Below are positions 48,451 to 58,946 of a stretch of 64,000 nt of DNA, piece by piece; position 1 is the stretch's first letter; the number at the start of each line of letters is the position of its first letter. The stretch comes from Petunia secreta. Its lineage: Eukaryota; Streptophyta; Magnoliopsida; Solanales; Solanaceae. Location of the stretch: contig JARKIP010000005.1 in NCBI GenBank assembly GCA_029990175.1, positions 33,241,501-33,305,500 of the forward strand, written 5' to 3'. A program made the position numbers and the translations under genes. Below the pieces are notes generated by a model. The model saw nothing but the letters and a program-made list of their open reading frames with translations. It made no database searches and was not told the origin of the DNA.

Positions 48451-50940
48451 ATGAAAGAGAATGAGGCCGAGGGAAGAGATTGTATGAGTCGTACTATAGG
48501 TTATGGTATTGCTAGTAGTGGTGAAATGAGGAAGTACCCAACTAGTGTTGGTACTATTGATGGGATGTGTAAAGGGCATTACCTAGATGAATTTATAAGA
48601 GAAAGAATGTGGTGTCAATTCGTAGTGAGCCTTAATGGGAATCATGGGTATGTGCTTCAAGTGGATAATGGTGAAGCAAGTTGGATTAGCCATCTTGCAG
48701 TGCGAAGGTTGGGAATACCTTGTGTTGATGGAATGGCGAGGGTAGTTATTTCACAAAGGAACTTTGAAGAAGAAGTGGAGTGCAAAGTAGGCCCTTTAGT
48801 GGGATGTGATGTTATGTTGGGAAAGCCTTGGCTCTCCAATAGATACTTCAAGATCGCACAAGAAGTTGTGGATGGCTACCGTGTTCAAGCACAAGGGAAG
48901 TTTCAAATCCTTTTTCTTAGGAAAGAAGGAATAAAACCAAGCACACCCATGAACATGAGAAGTGGTGGGACACCAATGAGGAGAAGCCATATGCTCCAAA
49001 GAGTGCAATCAAGAAGCCCTATGAACATGAGAAGTAGTGGGACACCATTGAAGAGAAATCCTACACTCACAATCAATGGTGGGACTAGTGCAAAAAGAGA
49101 GTTGACATATGTCAACAAGGTGAGCCCCGAACCACAAGATCCAAAGCAAAGTGGTTCACCTACAAAGAAGAAAGAGACATCAAGTGATGAGTCTCTTAGT
49201 CCTAGATTCCGGGTTGATGTTAGAAGTCCACCTACTCCGGCTATGGGTATTCTTGGGCCTCGTCCCAACTCACCCGATGAGAGACAAAAGATTGAGAGGA
49301 GTAAGGGAGTGACCGGTGACATTCCTCGAGTGGAAAAAGGAGAGGATGTGATGAGTGATGTGAGTGGGATGTCACCACCCGAATCTACACCCGACCTTGA
49401 AAAGAAAATGAGGGAAAAGAAAGAGGGAAAAAGAATTGTAAAGAGTGAGGACACCCCTTATTCTAACCCTAACCCTTTATCTTTTTCTTCTACTTGTGTG
49501 ACTTCTTGTGTAGGAACTCTTGAAGGCAAGCCAATGGAGCCTCAATCATCTTCCAAGATGGAAGGACAAGGTGAAGAAGATTTCCAAAGTGCGCTTCAAG
49601 GCGGAGAGATAATCCATGACACTTCAAGTGCATTGAGTGAGCAAGATGGCCACTCAAAGGTAAGTGATAGTTCTCCCCTTGAGCATGATACTTCCTTGTC
49701 TTGTGAGAGTGCTTATGAGACCTCTATACTAGTTGATGATATATGTGATTACAATGTGTTTGCAACTAGTGTGGAGTCAAATGGTCAACTTGTGTGTGAT
49801 TGTGAACCACTAGTTGAGAGGAATGATAAGCCACATCATGATGTGAGCTCGATTTTCATTGAACCTCTCTTTAGTGAAGATTGTGTAGTTGACCTTGATT
49901 GTGACCTTTGCTATGATACACCACCAATTTTTGATAAAGTGGAAGGCGAGTTGAATGAATACCCTATCCTTTCCCTTGATGAATTGCTTGATAATGGTGG
50001 GCCTATGTGTTGTGGTGAGGATGGTAGTGACCTTGAGGAGTCCCTAGTGAGTGGGATGGATGAGATTGTACTTGATGACTCCTCAAGTGTGTATGAAGAG
50101 TGTGAAATTAAACCTCCATGGCTTGATAGGTTTAACTCTATAGACAATCCGTTGTTTGAAATGACAAGTGAGACGAATGGTCTTGGAATTGATTATGTTG
50201 GTCCGTCTTCTAGTAGTCCTAATCTTGATTGTGTGGACTACAATGATGAAGAAGCCATTATGGAAGTTTTCCTTGATAGTTTGTCTAGTGAGAGAGATTG
50301 TCTTAGAGGTGGGTTTGAGGGTGAGGAAGTCACTCTTGGTGTGTGTAAGAGTGCTTCCAAGAAGGGGAGTGGAGTATTCGATGTTAGTTGTCGCTTGAAT
50401 TATGTTGCTTACTCCATCCCATATGTTGATCACACCTTCAGTGTTGAGCATGCCAAAGCTCGATGTGATGACCATAAGCTTGGAGGTCATAAGGAACTTA
50501 GTTGGTTAATCTTGCATGTTCCATATCTTATTGATCTCTTTGCTTGTTATAGTAGTGAGTACTTGTCGTTGTTGAGCCAAGAACTTGTTGTTTCCTTTGG
50601 GAACATAAGCTTTTTGATTAGTATTGATACTTGGCTCTATCATAAAAGTGTGATTTTCACATCACGTGTACGCACTCTTGTTGGACTTTCCTGCCCTTGT
50701 AGTGGGAAGTTTTGGTGTGTTCTTATTGGGCTTAAGGATCATAGGAATTTTAATGGCTTGATCTTGCATATTCTCTATCCTATTGATCTCCTTGATGAAT
50801 CATGCATTGAGTGTACCCATTCGGGAAGCCAAGTGCTTGTTGTTTTCTTCGGAAACATGTGCTTTATCATTGTTATTGATGCTTGGCTATACCATAAGAG
50901 TGTGTTTTCCCACACTTTTGACACTAACCTACTCTTGTAG
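48451..50940 (+). CDS. Pol-replacing protein of F1, unknown function (829 aa)
   Basis: Open from 48439; the first ATG is 48451. Residues 55-150 look like a degenerate retropepsin: YVLQVDNGEASWISHLAVRR aligns with the DSG region of true PR and CDVMLGKPWL with its C-terminal LLLGRPWQ, but DSG is DNG. A Ser/Pro/Lys-rich part follows (RFRVDVRSPPTPAMGILGPR), then the acidic motifs IERSKGVTGD, PHHDVSSIFIEP, CDLCYDTPP, GGPMCCGEDG and KGSGVFDVSCRLNY. The C-terminus holds two copies of a hydrophobic block ending in WLYHKSV (50623-50652 and 50875-50904, spacing 252 bp). Homologous to C2, F2 and G3. No known fold is recognised apart from the PR-like part. A role in gag assembly, in trans use of pol, or as an envelope-like membrane protein are guesses. 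Confidence 0.8.
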   Translation: MKENEAEGRDCMSRTIGYGIASSGEMRKYPTSVGTIDGMCKGHYLDEFIRERMWCQFVVSLNGNHGYVLQVDNGEASWISHLAVRRLGIPCVDGMARVVISQRNFEEEVECKVGPLVGCDVMLGKPWLSNRYFKIAQEVVDGYRVQAQGKFQILFLRKEGIKPSTPMNMRSGGTPMRRSHMLQRVQSRSPMNMRSSGTPLKRNPTLTINGGTSAKRELTYVNKVSPEPQDPKQSGSPTKKKETSSDESLSPRFRVDVRSPPTPAMGILGPRPNSPDERQKIERSKGVTGDIPRVEKGEDVMSDVSGMSPPESTPDLEKKMREKKEGKRIVKSEDTPYSNPNPLSFSSTCVTSCVGTLEGKPMEPQSSSKMEGQGEEDFQSALQGGEIIHDTSSALSEQDGHSKVSDSSPLEHDTSLSCESAYETSILVDDICDYNVFATSVESNGQLVCDCEPLVERNDKPHHDVSSIFIEPLFSEDCVVDLDCDLCYDTPPIFDKVEGELNEYPILSLDELLDNGGPMCCGEDGSDLEESLVSGMDEIVLDDSSSVYEECEIKPPWLDRFNSIDNPLFEMTSETNGLGIDYVGPSSSSPNLDCVDYNDEEAIMEVFLDSLSSERDCLRGGFEGEEVTLGVCKSASKKGSGVFDVSCRLNYVAYSIPYVDHTFSVEHAKARCDDHKLGGHKELSWLILHVPYLIDLFACYSSEYLSLLSQELVVSFGNISFLISIDTWLYHKSVIFTSRVRTLVGLSCPCSGKFWCVLIGLKDHRNFNGLILHILYPIDLLDESCIECTHSGSQVLVVFFGNMCFIIVIDAWLYHKSVFSHTFDTNLLL

Positions 50941-51010
50941 TGGGAAGCTTTGTTTGTGCTTGTTTTGAATGTAGGCTTGATGGTTTGATTTCGAGGACGA
51001 AATCCTTTCA
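50941..51010 (+). other. Integrase C-terminal trace in F1
   Basis: In another frame the stretch before the PPT encodes GLISRTKSFQEGEDD, the last conserved block of integrase, and continues into the LTR as far as TIKSQA. It survives although the rest of pol is absent. Confidence 0.75.
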
Positions 51011-51023
51011 AGAAGGGGAGGAT
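51011..51023 (+). other. Polypurine tract of F1
   Basis: AAGAAGGGGAGGA directly before the 3' LTR. Confidence 0.9.
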
Positions 51024-51225
51024 GATAAGATCCAAATTGGAGCCAAAGCGCCAACCATCAAGAGCCAAGCATGAGGGCACAATAGATACAAGGCAAGGGC
51101 ACCGGAGGAGGGTTCGAGAGTGATTTGGAGTCATGGACTTGAGCGCCAATGGGGGAGGACCGGCTACGGACCAAGGAGGAACACTTAGAGTCCATTTTGA
51201 GCCGTTTCCAAGTCTCCCAGGAAGG

Positions 51226-51369
51226 AGGCGGACCGCCCATTGGACTAGGCGGACCGCCTAGTTGACTACACACCCTCAGGATCTCTGGCCGCCTACTGAA
51301 GGGGCGGACCGCCCATTTTCCAGGCTGGGCGCCTACTCTGGGCACCTACTATTCAGGCGGGGCGCCTAG
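51226..51369. repeat. AGGCG-N3-CGCCT palindrome cluster, F1 3' LTR
   Basis: Same six units as the 5' LTR with point differences. Confidence 0.87.
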
Positions 51370-51498
51370 TGTGCTGAAGGCCTATCCGGGTTTCCTAATT
51401 ATTTTGAGTGTAATTCCAACTATAGCCCTAAGTGACATGTATTGTTTTGACTAGACTTAGGGGCTATTTAGACATTTTATTTAGAAGTGTGGTGAACC

Positions 51499-51506
51499 TA
51501 TAAATA
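51499..51506 (+). promoter_or_regulatory. TATA box, F1 3' LTR
   Basis: TATAAATA. Confidence 0.7.
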
Positions 51507-51831
51507 CCACACTTAGTCATTTATTTCATTGAGCTTGTTTAGAATTGAAGAATAGACTTAGTAAGAGAGGCAAGGCCTTCTTCTTTGTAGAAGCTTGAAG
51601 CTTCGGATTATCTCTTTGCTTGGAGCCTATGGAGACCCATCACTAGTACGGAATCCTTGTATGGTTCAAGTTTCCCTTCCTCTCTCGGATATTCAATTCA
51701 TGGTTTGAATCGTTTATCCATTCTTTTCTTCTATTTCTATTCTCCCCAATCCCTTACTTTCTTGTTATCTTGTGATTGTTGCTTCCGTATCTTAGTTTAT
51801 CGCTTCCGCCTATTTGGGTCTTATCAGATGG

Positions 51832-54150
51832 CCGGCCCAACACTTACACGGTTAGACATGAGGGGAAGAAGTTTGTGCTCACACCCTTGTCCCCAAAGCA
51901 AGTAAGTGAAGACTATCGGCGCATGAAAGAGTTGAGGGAAGCGGCTAAGGCCAAGTCCCCGGTTGTGGCCAAACCTTTGGCCGAGATTCCACCATCTTCC
52001 ACCGATCGCATGTGTGCCATGATGCAACCGGGTGAGATCTTGAAAGGTAATGATGGCACCAAAATGCTCATATGCCTAGTGCACAAAGGTATGGTTTTAA
52101 ATTCCGAAAGTGATTATTTATCTAACCCTAACCCTTTGCCTAGTGCCATTGAAAATGTTTTGAAGGTCTATGAGGACATGTTCCCGGATGAGATGCCGGA
52201 TGGATTGCCTCCTTTGAGGGGTATTGAACATCAAATTGACTTTGTCCCGGGATCTCAAATCCCCAACAAGCCGGTATATAGGAGCAATCCCGAGGACACA
52301 AGGGAGCTACAAAAGGCTTGGTGAGGGAGAGTTTGAGCCCTTGTGCCGTGCCCGTGATCCTCGTTCCGAAGAAGGATGGCACTTGGAGGATGTGTGTGGA
52401 TTGTCGAGCGGTCAACAAGATCACGGTAAAGTATCGACATCCCATACCTCGTTTGGATGATATGTTAGATGAGCTTAGTGGTTCTAGCATCTTTTCAAAA
52501 ATAGATCTTAGGTCCGGTTACCATCAAATCCGAATGAAACCCGGAGATGAATGGAAAACCGCATTCAAGACCAAGTTTGGTCTATATGAATGGTTGGTGA
52601 TGCCCTTTGGCCTCTCCAATGCACCTAGTACTTTCATGAGATTGATGAACCATGTGCTAAAACCCTTCATCAACAAGTTCGTGGTCGTCTACTTTGATGA
52701 CATATTGATCTATAGCAAGTCTATAGACGACCACGTTGGCCACTTGAGTCAAGTACTTGAAGTGCTACGAGCCGAAAAGCTCTATGCCAATTTTAAGAAG
52801 TGTGCCTTTTGTGTTGAAAAGGTTGTCTTTTTGGGCTTTGTTGTTAGTGTCAATGGTGTAGAAGTTGATGAGTCCAAAGTTGAAGCCATTAGAGATTGGC
52901 CTACTCCCACCACCGTTTCTCATGTGAGGAGTTTTCATGGCCTTGCTAGTTTCAATAGGCGCTTTGTTAGAGACTTTAGCACCATTGCCGCACCACTCAC
53001 CGAGTTGGCGAAAAAAGACAAGTCCTTTGTTTGGGGAGAGCCGCAAGAGAAGGCTTTCCAAGAATTGAAAAGTAGGTTAAGTACCGCCCCGTTGTTGCAA
53101 TTGCCCGACTTTGGGAAGGCTTTTGAGGTAGAGTGTGATGCCTCGGGGGTGGGTATACTCTCATGCAAGAAGGGAAACCCGTAGCCTACTTTAGTGAGAA
53201 GTTAAAGGGCGCAACCTTGAATTACTCTACGTATGACAAGGAGTTGTATGCCCTCGTGAGAGCTTTAGCCCATTGGCAACACTATCTTTGGCCTCGGGAA
53301 TTCGTGATCAAGAGTGACCATGAGTCACTCAAACATCTAAGAGGCCAAGAGAAGTTGAACAAAAGACATGCCAAGTGGGTGGAGTTCATTGAGTCCTTCC
53401 CTTATGTAATTCATTACAAATGGGGTAAGGACAATGTTGTAGCCGATGCGCTTTCTAGGAAGTTCGCCCTTGCTACCACTCTTGCTTCTAGACTTATGGG
53501 TTTTGAGAGTATAAAATCTTTGTATGAACATGACCCAAAGTTCAAGAGCATTCATGATGCTCTAGTGAGTGGGGAAAGGGTGGAAAAATACCAATGGGTA
53601 GATGGCTACATTTTCAAGAATGGGAGAGTATGTGTCCCCGAGTCCTCTTGGCGAGAATTGCTAGTGCGTGAAGCACATTGTGGAGGCTTGATGGGTCACT
53701 TTGGGAGGGATAAGACTTTGGCCATTCTTATGGAGCAATTCCATTGGCCTAAGATGGGAATGCATGTTGAGCGGCTATGCAATGCTTGTTTAGATTGCAA
53801 GCACGCCAAGTCTAAGTCGAATCCCCATGGCTTGTATACTCCTTTGCCTATTCCTACTAGCCCGTGGATGGACATTTCGATGGATTTTGTTATGGGTTTG
53901 CCGCGGTCTAGAGGGGGCCATGATAGCATTTATGTTGTCGTGGATCGGTTTTCCAAAATGGCTCACTTCACTCCTTGTAAGAAGAGTAGTGATGCACACC
54001 ATATAGCTTCCTTGTTCATTGATAATGTGTTAAAATTGCATGGCGTGCCTCAAACCATTGTAAGTGATAGGGACACTAAGTTCCTAAGTCATTTTTGGAG
54101 ATGTTTGTGGGGTGCCCTTGGCACCAAATTGTTGTTCTCTACGTCCCACC
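51832..54150 (+). pseudogene. pol: pol of H: end of protease, RT, RNase H, part of integrase
   Basis: Resumes after F1 with NTYTVRHEGKKFVLTPLSPK. RT has [18 protein letters not shown] and [11 protein letters not shown], both intact. Two deletions shift the frame: about 30 bp at 52315, removing most of QVDELLTKGLVRE, and about 11 bp at 53157 within the RNase H motif [14 protein letters not shown]. RNase H continues with [17 protein letters not shown]. Integrase has [31 protein letters not shown] and VSDRDTKF, but ends at LLFSTSH, where the G2 LTR begins, so the catalytic Glu and the C-terminal domain are missing. Confidence 0.9.
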
Positions 54151-54340
54151 TGATGCCGGGCAAATTGGCCTAAACGACAACCATCAAGAACCAAGCTTGA
54201 AGAGCACAAAGGATACAAGTCAAGGGCTCTGGAAACGTCTTGAAGATCATGCATTGGAGCGCCAAGGAAGGAGGAGCACATAGGCACCAAAGAAGAGGCT
54301 CGAGGGACACAAATTGGGGAGCCTCAAGAAGCTACAGGAA

Positions 54341-54495
54341 GAGGCGGACCGCCCTAAAAACCAGGCGGACCGCCTAATGAAGTGCAGCCTTCTGGACCCT
54401 GCAAGAGGCGGAGCGCCTCCCCAAAGAGGCGGAGCGCCTCCCCACTGAAGGTCACTGAGGCGGACCGCCTCCCCCCTGAGGCGGAGCGCCTCCCT
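54341..54495. repeat. AGGCG-N3-CGCCT palindrome cluster, G2
   Basis: Six units, centres gac and gag (GAGGCGGAGCGCCTC). Confidence 0.88.
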
Positions 54496-54608
54496 CTGTT
54501 GCCTAGACGGGATTTTGTATAAACTTCCTATTTTGACCCTACGTGGTCTTTTATGTCTTAGCCCACTTTGGGGGCATTTTAGTCATTACGCAAGGGGTTA
54601 GGAAAAAC

Positions 54609-54616
54609 TATAAATA
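54609..54616 (+). promoter_or_regulatory. TATA box, G2
   Basis: TATAAATA. Confidence 0.68.
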
Positions 54617-55225
54617 CACCCCTTAGCCATTTCATTCATTAGTTTACATTGTACGAACATTTGAGAAGAGAGAATAGAGAGAAGGCCGAGCCTTTCTTTG
54701 TTGAAGCCCGAGGCTTCGTTTATGACTCGACTTGGAACCTATGGGGATCGACATCTAGTTGGATTCCATTGTAAGGTTCAAGTTTCCCTTCTCCCTTTTG
54801 AATTCAATTAATGTGAATGAATTGAATTCGTTTCTTTCTTCTAATTTCTTGCCTTCCTAGTCTCGATTTCTTGTTATCTTTTATCGCTTCCGCATTGTTT
54901 GTATCGTGTTTAGCTTCCACGTATTTTGGTAAACACGATACAAACAATGCGGAAGCGATAAAAGATAACAAGATATCGAGACTAGGAAGGCAAGAAATTA
55001 GAAGAAAGAAACGAATTCAATTCATTCACATTAATTGAATTCAAAAGGGAGAAGGGAAACTTGAACCTTACAATGGAATCCAACTAGATGTCGATCCCCA
55101 TAGGTTCCAAGTCGAGTCATAAACGAAGCCTCGGGCTTCAACAAAGAAAGGCTCGGCCTTCTCTCTATTCTCTCTTCTCAAATGTTCATACAATGTAAAC
55201 TAATGAATGAAATGGCTAAGGGGTG

Positions 55226-55233
55226 TATTTATA
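55226..55233 (-). promoter_or_regulatory. TATA box, G3 LTR
   Basis: TATAAATA on the minus strand. Confidence 0.68.
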
Positions 55234-55346
55234 GTTTTTCCTAACCCCTTGCGTAATGACTAAAATGCCCCCAAAGTGGGCTAAGACATAAAAGACCACG
55301 TTGGGTCAAAATAGGAAGTTTATACAAAATCCCGTCTAGGCAACAG

Positions 55347-55503
55347 AGGGAGGCGCTCCGCCTCAGGGGGGAGGCGGTCCGCCTCAGTGACCTTCAGTGG
55401 GGAGGCGCTCCGCCTCTTTGGGGAGGCGCTCCGCCTCTTGCAGGGTCTAGAGGGCTGCACTTCATTAGGCGGTCCGCCTGGTTTTTAGGGCGGTCCGCCT
55501 CTT
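55347..55503. repeat. AGGCG-N3-CGCCT palindrome cluster, G3 LTR
   Basis: Six units, mirror image of 54341-54495. Confidence 0.88.
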
Positions 55504-55558
55504 CCTGTAGCTTCTTGAGGCTCCCCAATTTGTGTCCCTCGAGCCTCTTCTTTGGTGC

Positions 55559-55759
55559 CTATGTGCTCCTCCTTCCTTGGCGCTCCAATGCATGATCTTC
55601 AAGACGTTTCCAGAGCCCTTGACTTGTATCCTTTGTGCTCTTCAAGCTTGGTTCTTGATGGTTGTCGTTTAGGCCAATTTGCCCGGCATCATCCTCCCCT
55701 TCTTGAAAGGATTTCGTCCTCGAAATCACACCATTAAAACCTACAATCAAAGCAAGCAC
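55559..55759 (-). pseudogene. Integrase C-terminal trace read into the G3 LTR
   Basis: Minus frame with FNGVISRTKSFQEGEDD across the PPT and then about 45 LTR-encoded residues ([17 protein letters not shown]). It parallels the LTR-encoded pol tails of A-D, but the TRSQAK motif is not recognisable. Confidence 0.6.
55692..55704 (-). other. Polypurine tract of G3
   Basis: AAGAAGGGGAGGA on the minus strand against the 3' LTR. Confidence 0.87.
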
Positions 55760-55776
55760 AACAAAAATTTCCTACT

Positions 55777-58123
55777 TCACAAGTAGGTTAGCATTAACAA
55801 GAGAAGTGCAAATTGTGTGGAAAACACACTCTTGTGATAGAGCCAAGCATCAATACCAGTAAAAAAACGTATGTTCCCAAAGGAAACAATAAATTCTTGG
55901 CTCAACAAGATTAAGCACTCATAATCAAAACAAGCAAAGAGATCTAAGTCATGCAACATGTAGCAATCAAATGCCCTATGACCCCTAAGCTTACTATCGA
56001 CACACCAAGCCTTCAAATCAATTTTATCACAATGTGACACATTGGCTTTGGCATGCTCATCACTCAAGGTGTGCTCAACATATGGGATGGAGTAAGCAAA
56101 ATAGTTCAATTCACAACTAACATCGACTACTCCACTCCCCTTCTTAAGAGCATTCTTACACACACCAAGAGGTACCTCCTCACCTCCAAATACTCCTCCA
56201 AGACAACCCTCGTCACTAGACAAACTCCCAAGGGAGGTCTCAAACAATGGGTTATCCATAGAGTTAGGCATTCCAATCCATGGAGGTCCAAACTCACAAC
56301 CTACTCTAGTTTGGTACAATTCACCATTTTCATTGAAGTTGCCCTCATACAAAGGATTAGTATAGGCACACTTCTCAAGTTCATTAGCAAGCAAAGGTGA
56401 AGTTCTCAAACTAGAGACCACATCTAAACTTGAGGAGTCATCGAACACAAGTCGATCTATCTCATTCTCAAGAGACTCCTCAAGGTTACAAACTTCCTCA
56501 CTACGACACAAGATACCACCGCTAGCAAATAAGCAATCAAAGGAAAGAATAGGATAATCATGCATTCATCTTCTCCTTTATCAAACATGGGTGGGGTGTC
56601 ATAACAAGGGTCACAAACAAGGTCAACTTCAATATTGTCACTAAAGAGAGGCTCAATGAAAACCGAGCTCACATCATGATGTGGCTTTTCAACCCTCTCA
56701 ACTAGTGGTTCATTTTCACACACAAGTTGACCCAAAGGCTCTACGCTAGTTGCAAACACATTATAGTCATGCAAATCATCAACTAGCCTAGAGTTTTCAC
56801 TAACAACATCACAAGACAAGGAAGTATCATGCTCAAGGAAGGAAGAACTAACACATACCGTTGAAGTGCCATGAATGTCTCCACCTTGTAGCTCACATTC
56901 GGCATCTCCTTCACCTTGTCTTTCCATCTTGGAACATGGTTGAGGCTCCATTGGTTTGCCTCCAAGAATCCCTACAAAAGAATTCAAGCACATAGAAGAA
57001 AAAGATAAAGGGTTAAGGTTAGAATAAGGGGTGTCCTCACTCTCAATTTTTCTTTTTCCCTCTTTCTTTTCCCTCATTTTTTTTCAAGGTCGGGTGTAGA
57101 TTCGGGTGGCGACAACTCACTCACATCACTCAACTCAACCTCTCCTTTTTCCACTCGAGAGTTGTCACCGGTCGCTCCCTTACTCCTCTCTATCTTTTGT
57201 CTCTCAAATTCGGGCGAATTGGGACGAGGCCCAAGAATACCCATAGCCGGAGTAGGTGGACTTTTCACGTCAACCCGGAATCTAGGACTAGGAGACTCAT
57301 CACTTGATGTCTCCTTCTTCTTCATTGGTGAACCACTTGGCTTTGGAAGTGGCTTCGGGCTCACCTTGTTGACATTTTTCAACTCTTTTATAGCACTAGT
57401 CCCACCACTTCTTGTAATTGTAGGACTCCTTGATTGCTCAATTTTACCCATGGAATGAAGATCTCGCTCCTTGCTCCTTTGCATTGCCAAAGAAGGTGCA
57501 ATAGTAGGCACTTGGCCCCTTGCCCGATAAGGCACAAAGTCATAAACCCTTTGCCCTATGCTCACAAGATACGCATCCTTCATAGCACTATGTCGCACAC
57601 TCTTGTCTTGCAACCATGGCTCACCTAGCCAAACATCAACATGTTGCATTGGATACACATCACACCACACATAACTACTATAATTCCTATGAGATAGAAG
57701 TACCCGAGCCTCCTTGGAAACCCACACTCCCTCATACTCATAAGGACTCTCTAGCTTACGGCATGGTATCCTCAATTTATCAACCAAAGAGGTGCTAATG
57801 CAATTAGCATCGGTATCATCAATTTTGAGCAAGTAACCTCCAATACCATTTACCCCAACAACAAACCTTCTTCTACCCAAGTTTCCTAGAGATGCATCAA
57901 AGAAAGAACTTGAATGCCCACGAGTGTCAACACCAACAACTTGGGTCTTCCTTACCCCTCCACTAGTGGTAACACCACTAGAACAATCTCCACTTCCCGT
58001 CACTCTCCCAACATTAGCAATGTTGTTGGAAGTCAAGGAAGGAACCTCGCCATGGAACCCATAAGTGCCTCTAGCCCCGGTTCCATCGCCCATAGTACTA
58101 CTCCTACTACTACCCTTCAAGGC
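55777..58123 (-). pseudogene. Pol-replacing protein of G3, frameshifted copy
   Basis: Three frames in order: 58123-57074, 57077-56457 and 56565-55777. The first has a Gly/Ser-rich start (NVGRVTGSGD), then a PR-like part (FVVGVNGIGGYLLKIDDTDA and CDVYPMQHVDVWLGEPWL) and RFRVDVKSPPTPAMGILGPR. It breaks in a run of T at 57078-57085 (F2 has an A in the run). The second has PHHDVSSVFIEP and CDPCYDTPP and breaks near 56570. The third has KGSGVVDVSCELNY and a single C-terminal block IDAWLYHKSV (about 55857-55826). The N-terminus is cut by F2. In the PR-like part the DSG triad is replaced by DDT. Confidence 0.82.
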
Positions 58124-58431
58124 TGATAAGACCCAAATAGGCGGAAGCGATAAGCTAATGATGCGGAAGCAACAATCACAAGATAACAAGAAAGTAAGGG
58201 ATTGGGGGGAATAGAAATAGAAGAAAGAATTGAATCAAGCTAAACAATTAGATTAATTCAAAGGGAGAAGAGACTTGAACCATTAAACGGGATTCACACT
58301 AGCGGTGATCCTCCATGGATTCAACGTAAGAGATACACGAAGTCAACGCTTCAACAAGAAAGGCCTAGCCTATTCTATCTTCTCAATTCTATCTTCAAAA
58401 CTAGCTACCTGAAATAAATGACTAAGTGTGG

Positions 58432-58439
58432 TATTTATA
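58432..58439 (-). promoter_or_regulatory. TATA box, F2 3' LTR
   Basis: TATAAATA on the minus strand. Confidence 0.7.
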
Positions 58440-58570
58440 GGTTCACCACACTTCTAAATAAAATGTCTAAATAGCCCCTAAGTCTAGTCAAAACAATACA
58501 TGTCACTTAAGGCTATAGTTGGAATTACACTCAAAATAAGTCGGAAACCCGAATGGGCCTTCAGCAAACT

Positions 58571-58712
58571 AGGCGCCCCGCCTGACTAGTAGGCGCCCAG
58601 AGTAGGCGCCCAGCCTGGAAAATGGGCGGTCCGCCTCTGCAGTAGGCGGCCAGAGATCCTGAAAGGTGTAGTCAACTAGGCGGTCCGCCTAGTCCAATGG
58701 GCGGTCCGCCTC
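58571..58712. repeat. AGGCG-N3-CGCCT palindrome cluster, F2 3' LTR
   Basis: About six units, centres ccc and gtc. Confidence 0.87.
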
Positions 58713-58912
58713 CTTCCTGGAGACTTGGAAACGGCTCAAAATGGACTCTAAGTGTTCCTCCTTGGTCCGTAGCCGGTCCCCCCCCATTGGCGCTCAAGTC
58801 CATGACTCCAAATCACTCTCGAACCCTCCTCGGTGCCTTTGCCTTGTATCCTTTGTGCTCTCATGCTTGACTCTTGATGGTTGGCGCTTTGGCTTCAATT
58901 TGGGTCTTATCA

Positions 58913-58925
58913 TCCTCCCCTTCTT
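58913..58925 (-). other. Polypurine tract of F2
   Basis: AAGAAGGGGAGGA on the minus strand against the 3' LTR. Confidence 0.88.
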
Positions 58926-58946
58926 GAAAGGATTTCGTCCTCGAAA

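Larger units (their letters stand above)
46495..51826 (+). mobile_element. Element F1, non-autonomous retrotransposon with unknown ORF (5.3 kb)
   Basis: 5' LTR 46495-47298, PBS 47302-47313, leader with palindromes, ORF to 50940, PPT 51011-51023, 3' LTR 51024-51826. TSD GATGG at 46490-46494 and 51827-51831. No RT, RNase H or integrase core. Gag is reduced to a decayed N-terminal trace. About a dozen LTR differences. Confidence 0.94.
51024..51826 (+). repeat. 3' LTR of F1 (803 bp)
   Basis: Pairs with 46495-47298. Confidence 0.95.
45089..54150 (+). mobile_element. Host element H, oldest layer, interrupted by G1, F1 and G2
   Basis: Plus-strand gag-pol remains: zinc knuckle 45089-45237, protease region 46081-46494 and 51832-52000, RT to integrase 52000-54150. 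D1 cut it on the left inside gag and G2 on the right inside the integrase core. No H LTR is in the window, so its family is unknown. Confidence 0.88.
54151..54929 (+). mobile_element. LTR G2 (plus), lacking the last ~10 bp
   Basis: Starts TGATGCCGGG at 54151 within H integrase (flank ccacc, 54146-54150) and runs to cacgtattttg, where G1 goes on with ccctgcatca. TATA 54609-54616, palindromes 54341-54495. Confidence 0.9.
54151..55691. repeat. 1541-bp inverted palindrome of two family G LTRs
   Basis: Arms 54151-54912 and 54930-55691, 762 bp each with no net length difference, around a 17-base centre (54913-54929). I see only about three mismatches between arms. Both outer ends are LTR starts (TGATGCC). 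See the corresponding finding. Confidence 0.93.
54930..55691 (-). repeat. 3' LTR of G3 (762 bp, 3'-truncated)
   Basis: Starts TGATGCC at 55691 (minus). Mirror arm of G2. Confidence 0.9.
54930..58123 (-). mobile_element. Element G3, 3' part of a non-autonomous family G element
   Basis: Minus-strand: unknown ORF (58123 down to 55777, two frameshifts), integrase tail, PPT 55704-55692, 3' LTR 55691-54930 lacking its last ~27 bp. The 5' portion lies beyond F2, right of the window. Confidence 0.88.
58124..58912 (-). repeat. 3' LTR of F2 (789 bp)
   Basis: Both ends carry TGATAAGACCCAAAT in inverted orientation, a perfect 15-bp pair. Confidence 0.95.
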
